DNA of 64,000 nt from Ideonella dechloratans (lineage in GTDB: Bacteria > Pseudomonadota > Gammaproteobacteria > Burkholderiales > Burkholderiaceae_C): NCBI RefSeq assembly GCF_021049305.1, contig NZ_CP088082.1:558001-622000 (forward strand). The letters run 5' to 3'. The translations under genes and the position numbers were made by a program. Below the pieces are notes generated by a model. That model was not told the origin of the DNA, searched no databases, and worked only from the letters and a program-made list of their open reading frames with translations. Shown here one piece after another: positions 50,031 to 58,262 of this stretch (the first letter of the stretch is position 1; the number at the start of each line of letters is the position of its first letter).

Positions 50031-50812
50031 GGCGCGCCCCCATCGTCGGCGGACACCTCGTAGGGCCGGATTTCGGCCTTGCCGCCCTGGTCGCCGGCCT
50101 CGGCGCTATCCACGCTCACGGTCTGCACCAGCGGATACCCGGCAGGGTCGTCCGTGCCAGGCTCGCCCTTGCCGTCGTTCGGCTCGCCCTCCTTGGGCGC
50201 ATCGAACAGCGGGATTTCCGCGCGCAGGGTCATGTCGATGGCGAGGATGGTCAGGTTCTTCGCGTCGGTCTGGATGGACATGGCCGGGGCGTCCGGGGAT
50301 TCGATCTGCACCGGCCAAGCTGTATCCAGCCCAGCGAAGCGGTAGGACGCCTCGAACCGGCGGTTCTCCGTCTCGTCGAGGAACAGCAGGAACTGCGCCG
50401 CCAAGGAGTGCGCCGACGGCTCATCCGTGGCGAACACCACGACCTGCGCGCGCACGTCGCCCGCCACGGCACGCAGGCCGAACAGCCGCTCCTTGGGGTC
50501 ATCGGGAATCATGACCATCTGGCGGTCGGCCACCTGGCGGGTGTAGTCGCGCCCGGTCGGCGTGTAGTCCTTCGCCACGGCCACGATGATCGCGGGCAAC
50601 TCGGGCGGCGTCGTGGGCGCGTTCTCCAAGTCGGAGCGCAGCCACAGGGACAGCATTTCCTCCGCCGCGTCGATCATGCGCGCCGGCGCCCAGGCGATGG
50701 CCTTGGCGAGCGGGCGCGCGACAAAGCCCTCTAGGGGCTTCGTGGTCGGCACGATGGAAGCGAAGTAGCGGCCCATGAACTGGCCGAGGGCGATCTTGAC
50801 GGGCTGGAGCAT
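50027..50812 (-). CDS. Head-completion or structural protein, unknown
   Basis: The 261-residue product (MLQPVKIALGQFMGRYFASI) has a helical first third, a mixed middle (TRQVADRQMVMIPDDPKERLFG, VVVFATDEPSAHSL) and an acidic tail. The plan is consistent with tail-terminator or neck proteins, but the family is not recognised. It lies 6 bases downstream of the putative prohead gene, inside the head block. Confidence 0.5.
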   Translation of the reverse strand: MLQPVKIALGQFMGRYFASIVPTTKPLEGFVARPLAKAIAWAPARMIDAAEEMLSLWLRSDLENAPTTPPELPAIIVAVAKDYTPTGRDYTRQVADRQMVMIPDDPKERLFGLRAVAGDVRAQVVVFATDEPSAHSLAAQFLLFLDETENRRFEASYRFAGLDTAWPVQIESPDAPAMSIQTDAKNLTILAIDMTLRAEIPLFDAPKEGEPNDGKGEPGTDDPAGYPLVQTVSVDSAEAGDQGGKAEIRPYEVSADDGGAP

Positions 50813-50818
50813 GGGCGC

Positions 50819-51646
50819 TTACCGGCGGAGGAACTGGCCGAGCAAGCGGCCGTACAGGGGCACATGCTCGGCCGGGTCGGCGTTGCTTTGCGGCTCGACG
50901 AACTGCGGCAGGGACGCGGCGCCACGGAAGGCGGCGGCATCCCGGCGCATCCGCTCCACCGGGTCGATGGAAACGGCGATGGGCGCCACGGCCACGGCGT
51001 CCAACGCCGCACCGGCGTCGATGCCCTTGGCGGCCAGCATGGACAGCAGTTGCTCGTTCTCCGCGCGCAGGTGCTCGATGACCTCGCTTGCCGTGTCGCG
51101 CTCCGCATTCGCCGAATCCAGCAGGCGCAACACGCCGCGCAGTTGCTCGTCGTAGATGGCCGCCTCGATGTCGTCCAGCGTCATGTCGCGCACGTCGTCC
51201 AGGGTGTAGCCTCGGTTCGTGGAATAGTTCGGCTCCAGCACGTAGTCGAAGCCGAAGAACTCGGGGCGGTGCTGGTCGATGGCCGAGCTGAAGCCGCCCA
51301 CGCGGCCGGCGTACAGCTTCGCCGCCACCTGGCCGGGATCGTTGTTCAGGAACTCGGCCTGATGCTCGATAGTGCCGTCCGGGCTGGCGCGCAGCAGGGT
51401 CGTGACAAGGGCCGGCTCCACCAGCGACGGGCGGCCGTCGTCCAGTCCGCCCTCGGCCGGGTTCATGCCGAACTTGATGCGGGGCCAGTGCCCGTAGTAG
51501 CCAAGCATGTCGCGGTTCTTGACCCGCTCTTGGCAGGCCGGGCCGTTGATGGCGTCGCAGATGGCGCGGATGTTGAAATTCCGTTCCTTGCCTCGGAACT
51601 GGCGGCCCCGCTCCCGCAGGTTGTAGGTGATGACCTTGGTTTGCAT
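50819..51646 (-). CDS. Putative prohead protease and scaffold
   Basis: The 275-residue product has an N-terminal part with LGYYGHWPRIKFGMNPAEGG and AKLYAGRVGGFSSAIDQ, which recalls the HxxG-phi-S patterns of T4-type prohead proteases. The second half is helical with a coiled coil (ASEVIEHLRAENEQLLSMLA), like a scaffold. It heads the head operon after the terminase, where such genes usually lie. An excellent ribosome site (GGAGGTT) lies just below the predicted transcription start. The protease call is tentative. Confidence 0.5.
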   Translation of the reverse strand: MQTKVITYNLRERGRQFRGKERNFNIRAICDAINGPACQERVKNRDMLGYYGHWPRIKFGMNPAEGGLDDGRPSLVEPALVTTLLRASPDGTIEHQAEFLNNDPGQVAAKLYAGRVGGFSSAIDQHRPEFFGFDYVLEPNYSTNRGYTLDDVRDMTLDDIEAAIYDEQLRGVLRLLDSANAERDTASEVIEHLRAENEQLLSMLAAKGIDAGAALDAVAVAPIAVSIDPVERMRRDAAAFRGAASLPQFVEPQSNADPAEHVPLYGRLLGQFLRR

Positions 51647-51667
51647 AGGAACCTCCTTCTTCGGAGG

Positions 51668-51709
51668 ATGGTAGGAGCCGCCCAGGGGGCGAAAGCGCGC
51701 CGTTTTCCG
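51668..51709 (-). promoter_or_regulatory. Late promoter copy 9 (head unit)
   Basis: CGGAAAA (51709-51703) is followed at the common spacing by TACCAT (51673-51668). It is the most upstream copy and lies between the terminase and the head genes. The terminase and XRE genes above it have no copy. Confidence 0.72.
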
Positions 51710-51722
51710 GCCCTGGCCGTGG

Positions 51723-53297
51723 TCACACGTCGGCGAACAGCCCTTCGGCCTTCTCCAGCACCGTCTCGGTCAGGCTGGTGGCGACGCTGGCCGCACCACC
51801 GGCCACCATGTAGGTCGCGCCTTCCAAGAAGATGAAAGACATGGCGTCGATCATGTCGGGCGACTTGATGCCGTCGCGGCGCATGTTCTCCTTGCTCTCC
51901 ATGACGTACCGCAGGCCGCCGGCCTCGCTGAAGTGGTACGGCAGCCTGGAACCCTGGTCGATGATCTTCTCGCGCAGCTTCTTGGAGATGCCCTGGGGCA
52001 GCACCACGCGGCCCTGCCGGATGGCGTCGCGGAATCGCACCATCGCGCAGGCGCGCAGGTTGTAGAACCTGGACTTGTATTCGTTCTTGAAACACGGCGC
52101 GCCCCAGTTCACGCGCGTCACCGTGGCGCCCGAACGCTCGATCAGCTTGCAGACGGTCGCGCCGACGCCGCCAGCATCCACGTACAGCGTGGCGTTGGAC
52201 AGCTTGCCCACCAGATTCACCAAGTCGCCGGCCAGGTCGATTTCGTTCTTGTCGTTCGCGCAGATAGGGATTTCGATGAACTCCACCCGCCGGGCGTCCG
52301 GGCCGTGGTCGGCGTCGCCGATCACCTTGGCGACGATGGCCACCGAGTCGTCCCGGTACTCGCCCAGGGCCACGTCGGACAGCACCACCAGGCCGAAAGG
52401 CTCGTCGTCGCCGATGATCTTCCTGGGCTTGAACGCCGCCTCGATGTCGGCGCGCGTCATCAGGACGTTGCTGCTGCTCTGGGCGAACAGGCCCAGCACC
52501 CGAATCTGGTACTCGACCGAGTGCCGGCCGCCGCTCTCCGATTCCCGCTCCCGCAGCCATTTCGTCGTGACGAACGGCGACAGCTCCGAATTGAAGCGTA
52601 GCGGCAGCCAGCTCCCGCCGTTCTCGATGCTCAGGGTATGGTGGGAGTCGTAGAAGCGCCCGGCGCTGCGCGCGCCCTGGGATGCCATCAGCGTGCGGTT
52701 GCCCGGCTGGGTCTGGGTGCCGTCGATCACGTCGAAGTGCTCATCGGGCACGCCGGCGGCTTCGTCGATGATGATGAGCTGCCAGTAACGGTGCTTGCCG
52801 GCCACGCCGATGGCCTCACCCTTCTTCATAGCGATCTGGGTGATGAACCACTGCTCCGCGTACCCATTCACATGCACGCGGGTCTTGGTGATCGTGAAGA
52901 AGTCGTTTATCCAGGCGTGCGGCCCGTTGGCAATGGCGATGCGGGCATCCTGCATCTCCTTCCAGATGCCGTCGGCCACCTGCTGAATGAAGGGGGCGCC
53001 GATGTAGGTGTTGCTGCCCACCTCCACCTTGCCGTCATAGACCGCGACGGGGAAGCACAGTAGATGCCAGAGGGCGATGCGGGCGAAGCTGGCCGTCTTG
53101 CCCGTACCCGTACCGGACACCACCGACACCTTGGCGTTTGGCGCGGTGATGGACTGAAACAAGGCCATCTGGTCGGCGCTGGGCATGAAGCCCGTCACCT
53201 CCACGGCGAATCGCAGCGGGTCAGCGTGGTAACGCTCGACGAACGCCTGGTAGCGCGGGTCTTCCAGCAGGTTCCGGTTTCGGCGGCGCTTCGTCAT
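51723..53297 (-). CDS. terL: Terminase large subunit
   Basis: The 524-residue motor packages DNA into the prohead. The ATPase has Walker A SGTGTGKT (61-68) and Walker B LIIIDEA (174-180). The C-terminal nuclease half shows VVLSDVALGEYRDDSVAI and ATLYVDAGGVGATVCKLI, with the spaced acidic residues of the RNase H-like fold. It overlaps the upstream membrane protein gene by 4 bases. Confidence 0.9.
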   Translation of the reverse strand: MTKRRRNRNLLEDPRYQAFVERYHADPLRFAVEVTGFMPSADQMALFQSITAPNAKVSVVSGTGTGKTASFARIALWHLLCFPVAVYDGKVEVGSNTYIGAPFIQQVADGIWKEMQDARIAIANGPHAWINDFFTITKTRVHVNGYAEQWFITQIAMKKGEAIGVAGKHRYWQLIIIDEAAGVPDEHFDVIDGTQTQPGNRTLMASQGARSAGRFYDSHHTLSIENGGSWLPLRFNSELSPFVTTKWLRERESESGGRHSVEYQIRVLGLFAQSSSNVLMTRADIEAAFKPRKIIGDDEPFGLVVLSDVALGEYRDDSVAIVAKVIGDADHGPDARRVEFIEIPICANDKNEIDLAGDLVNLVGKLSNATLYVDAGGVGATVCKLIERSGATVTRVNWGAPCFKNEYKSRFYNLRACAMVRFRDAIRQGRVVLPQGISKKLREKIIDQGSRLPYHFSEAGGLRYVMESKENMRRDGIKSPDMIDAMSFIFLEGATYMVAGGAASVATSLTETVLEKAEGLFADV

Positions 53298-54151
53298 CCC
53301 CTTGCCATCCGCGCCTCAAGGCCGCGCAGCAGCCGCGCGGCCGTCTCGCTCTTGCACCCGCCGATGCGTCGGCAGATGTCCTCGGCGGTGGGGCTGATTT
53401 CGCTGTTCTCCAGTGCCTCGTACAGCAGCTCCACCAGCTCCGCGTCGCCCGGCCCGCGCTCCGCTGGCTCCAGGGCGCCAGCCGGCCCGTCTCCCAGCTC
53501 CGGCCCAAGCACGGCCGCCAGCCACAGCAGGGAACCCAGCACCTCAAGCAGCATGGCGATCAGCACGCCGGCCCAGACGTTGAGGGCCGCCACGGGCAGC
53601 CCGGTAATCTCGGTCAGGCCGGACACCACCGGGTCAGCCGTCACGGCGGCGGCCTCCTGCCCGGATAGGGCCACGAGCTGGGCGCGCAGCTCGTTCGCGC
53701 GCTTTCCTTCGGTCAGCTCGATTTCCAGGGCGGCGCGGGCCTTGGGGTCTTTCGTTCGCGCCAGGATACCGGCCACGGTCGCGGCACTGCGGGCCTTGTT
53801 CTCGGCCAGCGCCGCCTCGATGGTGCGGCGCTGCTCCTGCACGGCACGCGCCTGGGCGGACGATGCGGCCCGGCCCTCGGCGGCCCCGTGGCTGGCATTG
53901 GCGAAGAACCAGATGTGCCCCCACAGGGCAGCCAGGAAGCACAGGCACCACACCGGCCACACGACCAGGCGCGACAGCCGGCCAAGCAGCGCGGGCATCA
54001 GATGGACAGCCAGCACGATCACGGCGGACAGGCCGGCCAGCAGCCAGCGGTCGGCCTCGGCGCCGGCGCGCTGCCAGGCGCTGGCAACGGCCATAGAGAC
54101 GGCCAGGCCGGTGACGACGAACGCGAACGCGCGGGTGATGGCGGCCTTCAC
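53294..54151 (-). CDS. Membrane protein between the terminase genes
   Basis: The 285-residue product has an N-terminal cluster of three or four membrane segments (about 5-25, 35-55, 60-80), a charged coiled coil (EQRRTIEAALAENKARSAAT) and a further hydrophobic stretch near 195-220. The C-terminus (ADICRRIGGCKSETAARLLR) looks like a small helical DNA-binding end. A membrane protein between the two terminase genes is unusual. Its function is unknown; 4-base overlaps on both sides show that it is co-translated with the packaging genes. Confidence 0.65.
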   Translation of the reverse strand: MKAAITRAFAFVVTGLAVSMAVASAWQRAGAEADRWLLAGLSAVIVLAVHLMPALLGRLSRLVVWPVWCLCFLAALWGHIWFFANASHGAAEGRAASSAQARAVQEQRRTIEAALAENKARSAATVAGILARTKDPKARAALEIELTEGKRANELRAQLVALSGQEAAAVTADPVVSGLTEITGLPVAALNVWAGVLIAMLLEVLGSLLWLAAVLGPELGDGPAGALEPAERGPGDAELVELLYEALENSEISPTAEDICRRIGGCKSETAARLLRGLEARMARG

Positions 54152-55386
54152 GGGGATTCCTCCGGCTCCGGTTCGTCCGCGCCAGGCGCTGGCGGCCCGC
54201 CCTCGTCGGCGTCAATGACGATGCCGCGCTCGGACAGTACCAGGGCCTGCCGCTCGCGCGCCTGCTGCATCTTGTCCTCGTAGAGGCGGAACAGTTCGTC
54301 ACCCGACACCATGTTGATGTTCACCTCGGTTTCCTTCTCCTTGAACAGGCCCAGGGCGCGCGCCAAGTTGTCGGCGGCCTTCTCCTTGCTCATGGTTAGG
54401 ACTTCGATGCCATCCCGGCCTTCCTTCACGCCGGCATAGACCAGGCGGGCGGCCGGCGACAGGTTGCGGGTGTCCGCGAAGAACACCTCCACGACGCCCT
54501 CGCCGTGGCATTCCGGGCAGTCTTCCGCCGGCGGGCGGCGCTTGTCGTACCAAGCGTCGGTGTAGGCCGGGAACTCCCCGATGTCGTCGTTCTGGTCGGC
54601 CTTCAGGCGGCGCTGGCGCTCCCGCTCATGCTTCGTTCGGGCGGCCTCCAGGCTGGACGGGGTGTATTGCCGCTGGTGGTCAGCTCCCCAGCAGTACGGG
54701 CAGCACACCCGCCGAAGCTGGGAAATCTCGTTGGCATCCAGGGTGACGACCGCCGCCCACATCCGCATCAGCTCGTCGGCGTCGATGCCCAGCCGGCGCG
54801 CGCGGGCCGAGGCCAAGGTTTCTATCGCCTCCCGCACCGAAGGTTTCTGGAGTAGCTGGTAGGCGATTTCCCCCGCGCTCTTGGCACTGTAGCCAGCCCG
54901 GATAGCTGCCTGCGTCCCGTTCCAATCCACCATGTATTCGCGGACGAAAACCTCTTGCATATCAGTCAGTTGCGCGAGGACGCCGAACTGGTCGGGGTCG
55001 CGCTCCAGGGCTTCGGCCGTGGTCAGGGGCATGGTTTCGCCCGTGCTCATGGTTTCGCTGATGGTTTCTCGCTGATGGTTTTCGGAAACCTTGGAAACCT
55101 TGCTGGTGCGCGGCGTGGCGTCGCCTTTCGGTTGGCCCTCCGCCTTCGTGCGGGCGGCCTTCTTCGGCTCCTTGGTGCCGGTCTTGGCCGGGGCCGGGGT
55201 GGCGTCATCCCCCTGGGCGGAAACCTTGGCCCAGCCATCGCGCAGCGCGGTCTTGCGCACGCCCGGCGCGGACACGGGCAAGCCCAGCTCATCGACGAGC
55301 CAGGAATACCCATCGCGCGGGTCGTGCTCCCAGTGATTTCGGACATCCGCCCATTGCTCGGGCGTCAGCTTCGGTTTTGCCGCCAT
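54148..55386 (-). CDS. Terminase small subunit with long N-terminal extension and zinc ribbon
   Basis: This 412-residue protein recognises phage DNA for packaging. The core (about 140-215) matches small terminases of the XtmA type: MQEVFVREYMVDWNGTQAAI, then RAGYSAKSAGEIAYQLLQKP. Two CxxC pairs (CCPYCWG, about 230, and DCPECHGEG, about 287) suggest a zinc ribbon. The first 50 residues look like a separate helix-turn-helix (LTPEQWADVRNHWEHDPRDG), followed by a Lys/Ala/Pro-rich linker. It is about twice the usual length. It follows the XRE gene by 19 bases. Confidence 0.8.
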   Translation of the reverse strand: MAAKPKLTPEQWADVRNHWEHDPRDGYSWLVDELGLPVSAPGVRKTALRDGWAKVSAQGDDATPAPAKTGTKEPKKAARTKAEGQPKGDATPRTSKVSKVSENHQRETISETMSTGETMPLTTAEALERDPDQFGVLAQLTDMQEVFVREYMVDWNGTQAAIRAGYSAKSAGEIAYQLLQKPSVREAIETLASARARRLGIDADELMRMWAAVVTLDANEISQLRRVCCPYCWGADHQRQYTPSSLEAARTKHERERQRRLKADQNDDIGEFPAYTDAWYDKRRPPAEDCPECHGEGVVEVFFADTRNLSPAARLVYAGVKEGRDGIEVLTMSKEKAADNLARALGLFKEKETEVNINMVSGDELFRLYEDKMQQARERQALVLSERGIVIDADEGGPPAPGADEPEPEESP

Positions 55387-55405
55387 ATCCCACGTCTTCC
55401 CCGAT

Positions 55406-56026
55406 CTACAGGGCCAGGCTCAGTTGATGAGTGTCGGCAGCAGCCAGGACGCACTCCACACGGAACCGCGCCATCTTGGCCTTGGCGCCTTTGGCGGCGC
55501 CGGTGGCCCGCCCTACCGTGCTCAAGAGTCGGGCGCCTCCCGGCATGTCCTCAAAGCCGGGGTTCAGCTCCATGAAGCGCGCCAGGGCCGCGCCCACGTC
55601 GTCGGTGGTGGTGAGCATCAGCGCCACGGCCTCGGACATCGCCTCCACCTTGTCATGCAATTTTTTCAGAGCCGCCATGTCCCGCTGGCGGGCTTTTTCC
55701 CAGGTGTCGAACAGCCAGGCCGAGGTTTCCCGCTCGATGCTCATGCGGGCGCCGACTTCCCAGTCATCGGTGACGCCGAACAGGAAGTCGATGCTGACCT
55801 CGTACACCTTAGCCGCGCGCAGGATGAGCCACAGGGGCACGCTGTTGGTGTCCGTTGCCCCCTCGACCTTGGACAGCTTGGACGAGTTCGAGTAGCCCAG
55901 GCGCTTCGCCGCCGCGCTCTGGGACAGGTTGCACAGCTCGCGGGCCTGCCGCATCCGGGCGCCGATGGTCTTGACCGCCGCCGCCTGTTCCATGCGCGTG
56001 TTCGCCGCCGGTTTCTTCTCTGCCAT
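55406..56026 (-). CDS. XRE-family transcriptional regulator
   Basis: The 206-residue protein has an N-terminal helix-turn-helix of the Cro/CI type (IGARMRQARELCNLSQSAAA, with KRLGYSNSSKLSKVEGAT), then a helical body with no peptidase domain. It lies next to the terminase genes rather than near the integrase. Because it is made just before the late units begin, it is a candidate for the activator of the nine-copy late promoter, though a repressor role is equally possible. There are 3 bases between it and the DUF1064 gene. Confidence 0.8.
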   Translation of the reverse strand: MAEKKPAANTRMEQAAAVKTIGARMRQARELCNLSQSAAAKRLGYSNSSKLSKVEGATDTNSVPLWLILRAAKVYEVSIDFLFGVTDDWEVGARMSIERETSAWLFDTWEKARQRDMAALKKLHDKVEAMSEAVALMLTTTDDVGAALARFMELNPGFEDMPGGARLLSTVGRATGAAKGAKAKMARFRVECVLAAADTHQLSLAL

Positions 56027-56029
56027 CGC

Positions 56030-56476
56030 CTATACCCCCTTGATCGACCAGCCGCCGCCGTCCTTCTTGGATGCCTTCTGGCACAGGAAGAACCGGAACG
56101 GGAACAATGCGGCGGCCACCTTCAGCTTCAGCCAGCCGTCCTCTCGAATGAAACCGCCCTTGGTTTCGTGAATCTCCAGCACCCCGTCCGGCAGCATCAC
56201 CAGGAAGTCCGGCGTGTAGCGCGTGTTGTCGGCCAGCTTCAGGGTGATGGCCTCGTACCGCCACCAGGCCACCTCGCCGCGCAGGCGGCGTTCTTCCAGC
56301 ATCCCGGCGTACTCGGCCTCGGTCTTGTTCATGGCCGGGTTCAGCTCAGGCGGGGCCACGGTGCCCACGGCCACCGGCAGCCGCTTGGCGGCGGGCTTCT
56401 GGGCCGGCTCCGCCTCGGGCGCGCGCCGCAGGTGGGCGGCCAGTTGTTCCTCGCTCCAGCGCAGGGTGTTCGCCAC
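56030..56476 (-). CDS. DUF1064-type phage nuclease
   Basis: The 148-residue product has MNKTEAEYAGMLEERRLRGE, then YTPDFLVMLPDGVLEIHETKGG. This is the PDx(n)ExK arrangement of DUF1064 endonuclease-like phage proteins, which act in recombination or DNA processing. The start is the GTG at 56476, which matches the family's length. The longer reading upstream is Arg-rich and looks non-coding. It is part of the early recombination block with the Ref-like gene. Confidence 0.75.
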   Translation of the reverse strand: MANTLRWSEEQLAAHLRRAPEAEPAQKPAAKRLPVAVGTVAPPELNPAMNKTEAEYAGMLEERRLRGEVAWWRYEAITLKLADNTRYTPDFLVMLPDGVLEIHETKGGFIREDGWLKLKVAAALFPFRFFLCQKASKKDGGGWSIKGV

Positions 56477-56478
56477 GG

Positions 56479-56703
56479 TCAGCCCTCCCCGCGCTTGTCG
56501 AGCCAGGCAGTCCGGGCCGCGCGCACGTCTGCGGCGGCCTCGCTGAACTTGTCGCACTGGCGGGGATAGACGGAAGACGGGAAGCTCGCCCGGCTCGGGG
56601 ATAGCGCGCACAGGCCGAACCCCAGCCGGCCCATCGCGCCGGCGTCCTTGAGCCGGTAGTGGGCGCAGTCGATGCAGCGGACGGTCTTCTGGGCTACCGG
56701 CAT
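56479..56703 (-). CDS. Small cysteine-containing protein
   Basis: The 74-residue product (MPVAQKTVRCIDCAHYRLKD) has CIDCAHY, a later GLCAL and QCDKF. These are four cysteines in the spacing of a small zinc-binding fold seen in short phage proteins. It overlaps the Ref-like gene by 10 bases. Function unknown. Confidence 0.65.
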   Translation of the reverse strand: MPVAQKTVRCIDCAHYRLKDAGAMGRLGFGLCALSPSRASFPSSVYPRQCDKFSEAAADVRAARTAWLDKRGEG

Positions 56704-56996
56704 CCGCCCTCCAGTCGTTCGAGGGTCAGGGCCAGCAGGTCGAGTTCGGAAAGGCCGTAGGTGCGCTCGAAGGCTCTGGTGCCCAGCCCGTGCAGGCCGG
56801 TCTTGCCCGTGTGGTGCTCAGGGCACAGGGGCACGGTCAGGTAGTTGCTGGCGCGCTGGGCGCCGCCCTGATCTTCGCGGACGTGATGAACCTGCGCCGG
56901 CGTGGCGCCCAGGCCCAGGTGATCGCACAGGATGCAGCCCAGCGCGGCCACGCGGCCCATGTGGCGCTTCTCGGCGGCGGTGGCGGCGCGCTTCAT
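56694..56996 (-). CDS. Ref-like RecA-dependent HNH nuclease
   Basis: The 100-residue product resembles the nuclease core of phage P1 Ref: AALGCILCDHLGLGATPAQVHHVRED, then LTVPLCPEHHTGKTGLHGLG. It shows the paired Cys and HH residues of the beta-beta-alpha metal fold. In P1, Ref nicks DNA held by RecA and stimulates recombination. It overlaps both neighbours by 4 and 10 bases in the early block. Confidence 0.8.
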   Translation of the reverse strand: MKRAATAAEKRHMGRVAALGCILCDHLGLGATPAQVHHVREDQGGAQRASNYLTVPLCPEHHTGKTGLHGLGTRAFERTYGLSELDLLALTLERLEGGCR

Positions 56997-57466
56997 TGGT
57001 CGAACCTCATCAGCTCATTGACGACGCGCTCGACTTCTTCCTCGCTGGCGTAGCCGGCGGCCTTCAGCACGCGGTTCCACACCACGGTCAGCACAGCCCG
57101 GAACACCGTCTCGAACCGCTCATCGTCCATGCTGGAAAAGGACAGGCTTTCGGCTTCCAGCCGCAGCTCGCCGCGCACGTTGTAGACCGGCTTGTAGAAC
57201 CCGGCCAGGATCGTCATGTCTTTGCGGAACCGCTCGAAGTCCTTGGCGACCGGCAGCCCCTTGTATTCCAGGGGCGTGACCGGCTCCCATGCCTCGAAGG
57301 CCAGCTTGAACAGGGCGAACGCCTTTTTCAGGAACTTGTAATTCCTGATCCGCTTGACCTCTACGAAGACCGGGGTGCCAACCTTGATCTTCCGCAGCAT
57401 TTCGCCAGCATCATCTGATGCCGGGATCAATGCTCCGCTGGGCGACTTGAGCATTTCAACCCTCAT
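56993..57466 (-). CDS. DUF1367 phage protein
   Basis: The 157-residue product begins MRVEMLKSPSGALIPASDDA. It continues with RNYKFLKKAFALFKLAFEAWE and MTILAGFYKPVYNVRGELRL, the pattern of DUF1367 proteins (lambda NinB-like neighbourhoods), which occur with recombination genes. It overlaps the Ref-like and HNH-AP2 genes by 4 bases each. A truncated relative of its N-terminus lies 1.2 kb upstream at 58530-58667. Confidence 0.75.
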   Translation of the reverse strand: MRVEMLKSPSGALIPASDDAGEMLRKIKVGTPVFVEVKRIRNYKFLKKAFALFKLAFEAWEPVTPLEYKGLPVAKDFERFRKDMTILAGFYKPVYNVRGELRLEAESLSFSSMDDERFETVFRAVLTVVWNRVLKAAGYASEEEVERVVNELMRFDQ

Positions 57467-57960
57467 GGCCCGGCCTCACCAGGAAAGTTCAGGCTGGCGA
57501 ATTCACCGAAATGCTCTTTCGCTGCTGCGTCGTATTGAAGGGCCGCATCTTCCTCACTCATGAAACTCCCGAGGTTGATGCGCTCACCATTGACGATGAT
57601 CTTGGCCTTCCAGCGGTTGTGAAACCTATCCCACATAACGCCCTTGTATTGCGACGTTCCACGGGCACGCTTTCGGTTCTGCTGGTTCTCAGCGACAGAG
57701 CACGACCGAAGGTTTTCCCGCTGGTTGTTCAGGCCATTGCCGTCAGCGTGATCGACCTCAACACCTTCACCGACAATCTGCCGGTGCATCCGAACGGTTG
57801 TCTTCTTCCCTCCAGGCCCGCGAACGCACCGGATGGCGTAGAACGTGCCACTGCGTTTCTCGGCAGACCATTTCCACTGGTTCAGCGCCTCGAAATCGGC
57901 GTCATCCACCATTGCGTGGGTGTCTGGGTAGCTGGGCGTGCTCACATCGATCAGCTTCAT
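57463..57960 (-). CDS. HNH endonuclease with AP2 DNA-binding domain
   Basis: The 165-residue product has the HNH core VRMHRQIVGEGVEVDHADGN with GLNNQRENLR (about 55-90) and a C-terminal AP2-like domain (TSQYKGVMWDRFHNRWKAKI, then AALQYDAAAKEHFGEFASLN). This is the build of free-standing phage homing endonucleases. It is inserted between the DUF1367 gene and the 101-residue gene with 4-base overlaps, so it has settled into the operon without breaking it. Confidence 0.85.
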   Translation of the reverse strand: MKLIDVSTPSYPDTHAMVDDADFEALNQWKWSAEKRSGTFYAIRCVRGPGGKKTTVRMHRQIVGEGVEVDHADGNGLNNQRENLRSCSVAENQQNRKRARGTSQYKGVMWDRFHNRWKAKIIVNGERINLGSFMSEEDAALQYDAAAKEHFGEFASLNFPGEAGP

Positions 57961-58262
57961 GCTGCACCGCCTTCCTGCTCTTCTGCGGCTTCGATGGCGG
58001 AAACGATGTCCTCATGAGCACAGCCGATGAGGTTTCCGATGTCGTCGGCGACATACTTGCCGAGCCCGACCAAGCGTTTAATATGGATTTCGCCGCCGCC
58101 CTTCTCGTGCAGCATTTCGATGGCCTTGAAGACGGAACTGAGCCAGTCGAGCGATTCAGTGCTGATGCTGAGGTAGGTGGCTACGTCGCGGGGCGATTGT
58201 CCGAGAACGGAACGGGCGTGTTGAAGCGGGGATTGCGCGGGCGCGCAAGTGGTCTTTGCCAT
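57957..58262 (-). CDS. Hypothetical early protein
   Basis: The 101-residue product (MAKTTCAPAQSPLQHARSVL) is helical, with SPRDVATYLSISTESLDWLS and GEIHIKRLVGLGKYVADDIG. I do not recognise it. The ATG at 58262 is preceded by TTGGAGG, which supports this start rather than the longer open frame running through the upstream gap. It is the first gene of the recombination block. Confidence 0.6.
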   Translation of the reverse strand: MAKTTCAPAQSPLQHARSVLGQSPRDVATYLSISTESLDWLSSVFKAIEMLHEKGGGEIHIKRLVGLGKYVADDIGNLIGCAHEDIVSAIEAAEEQEGGAA

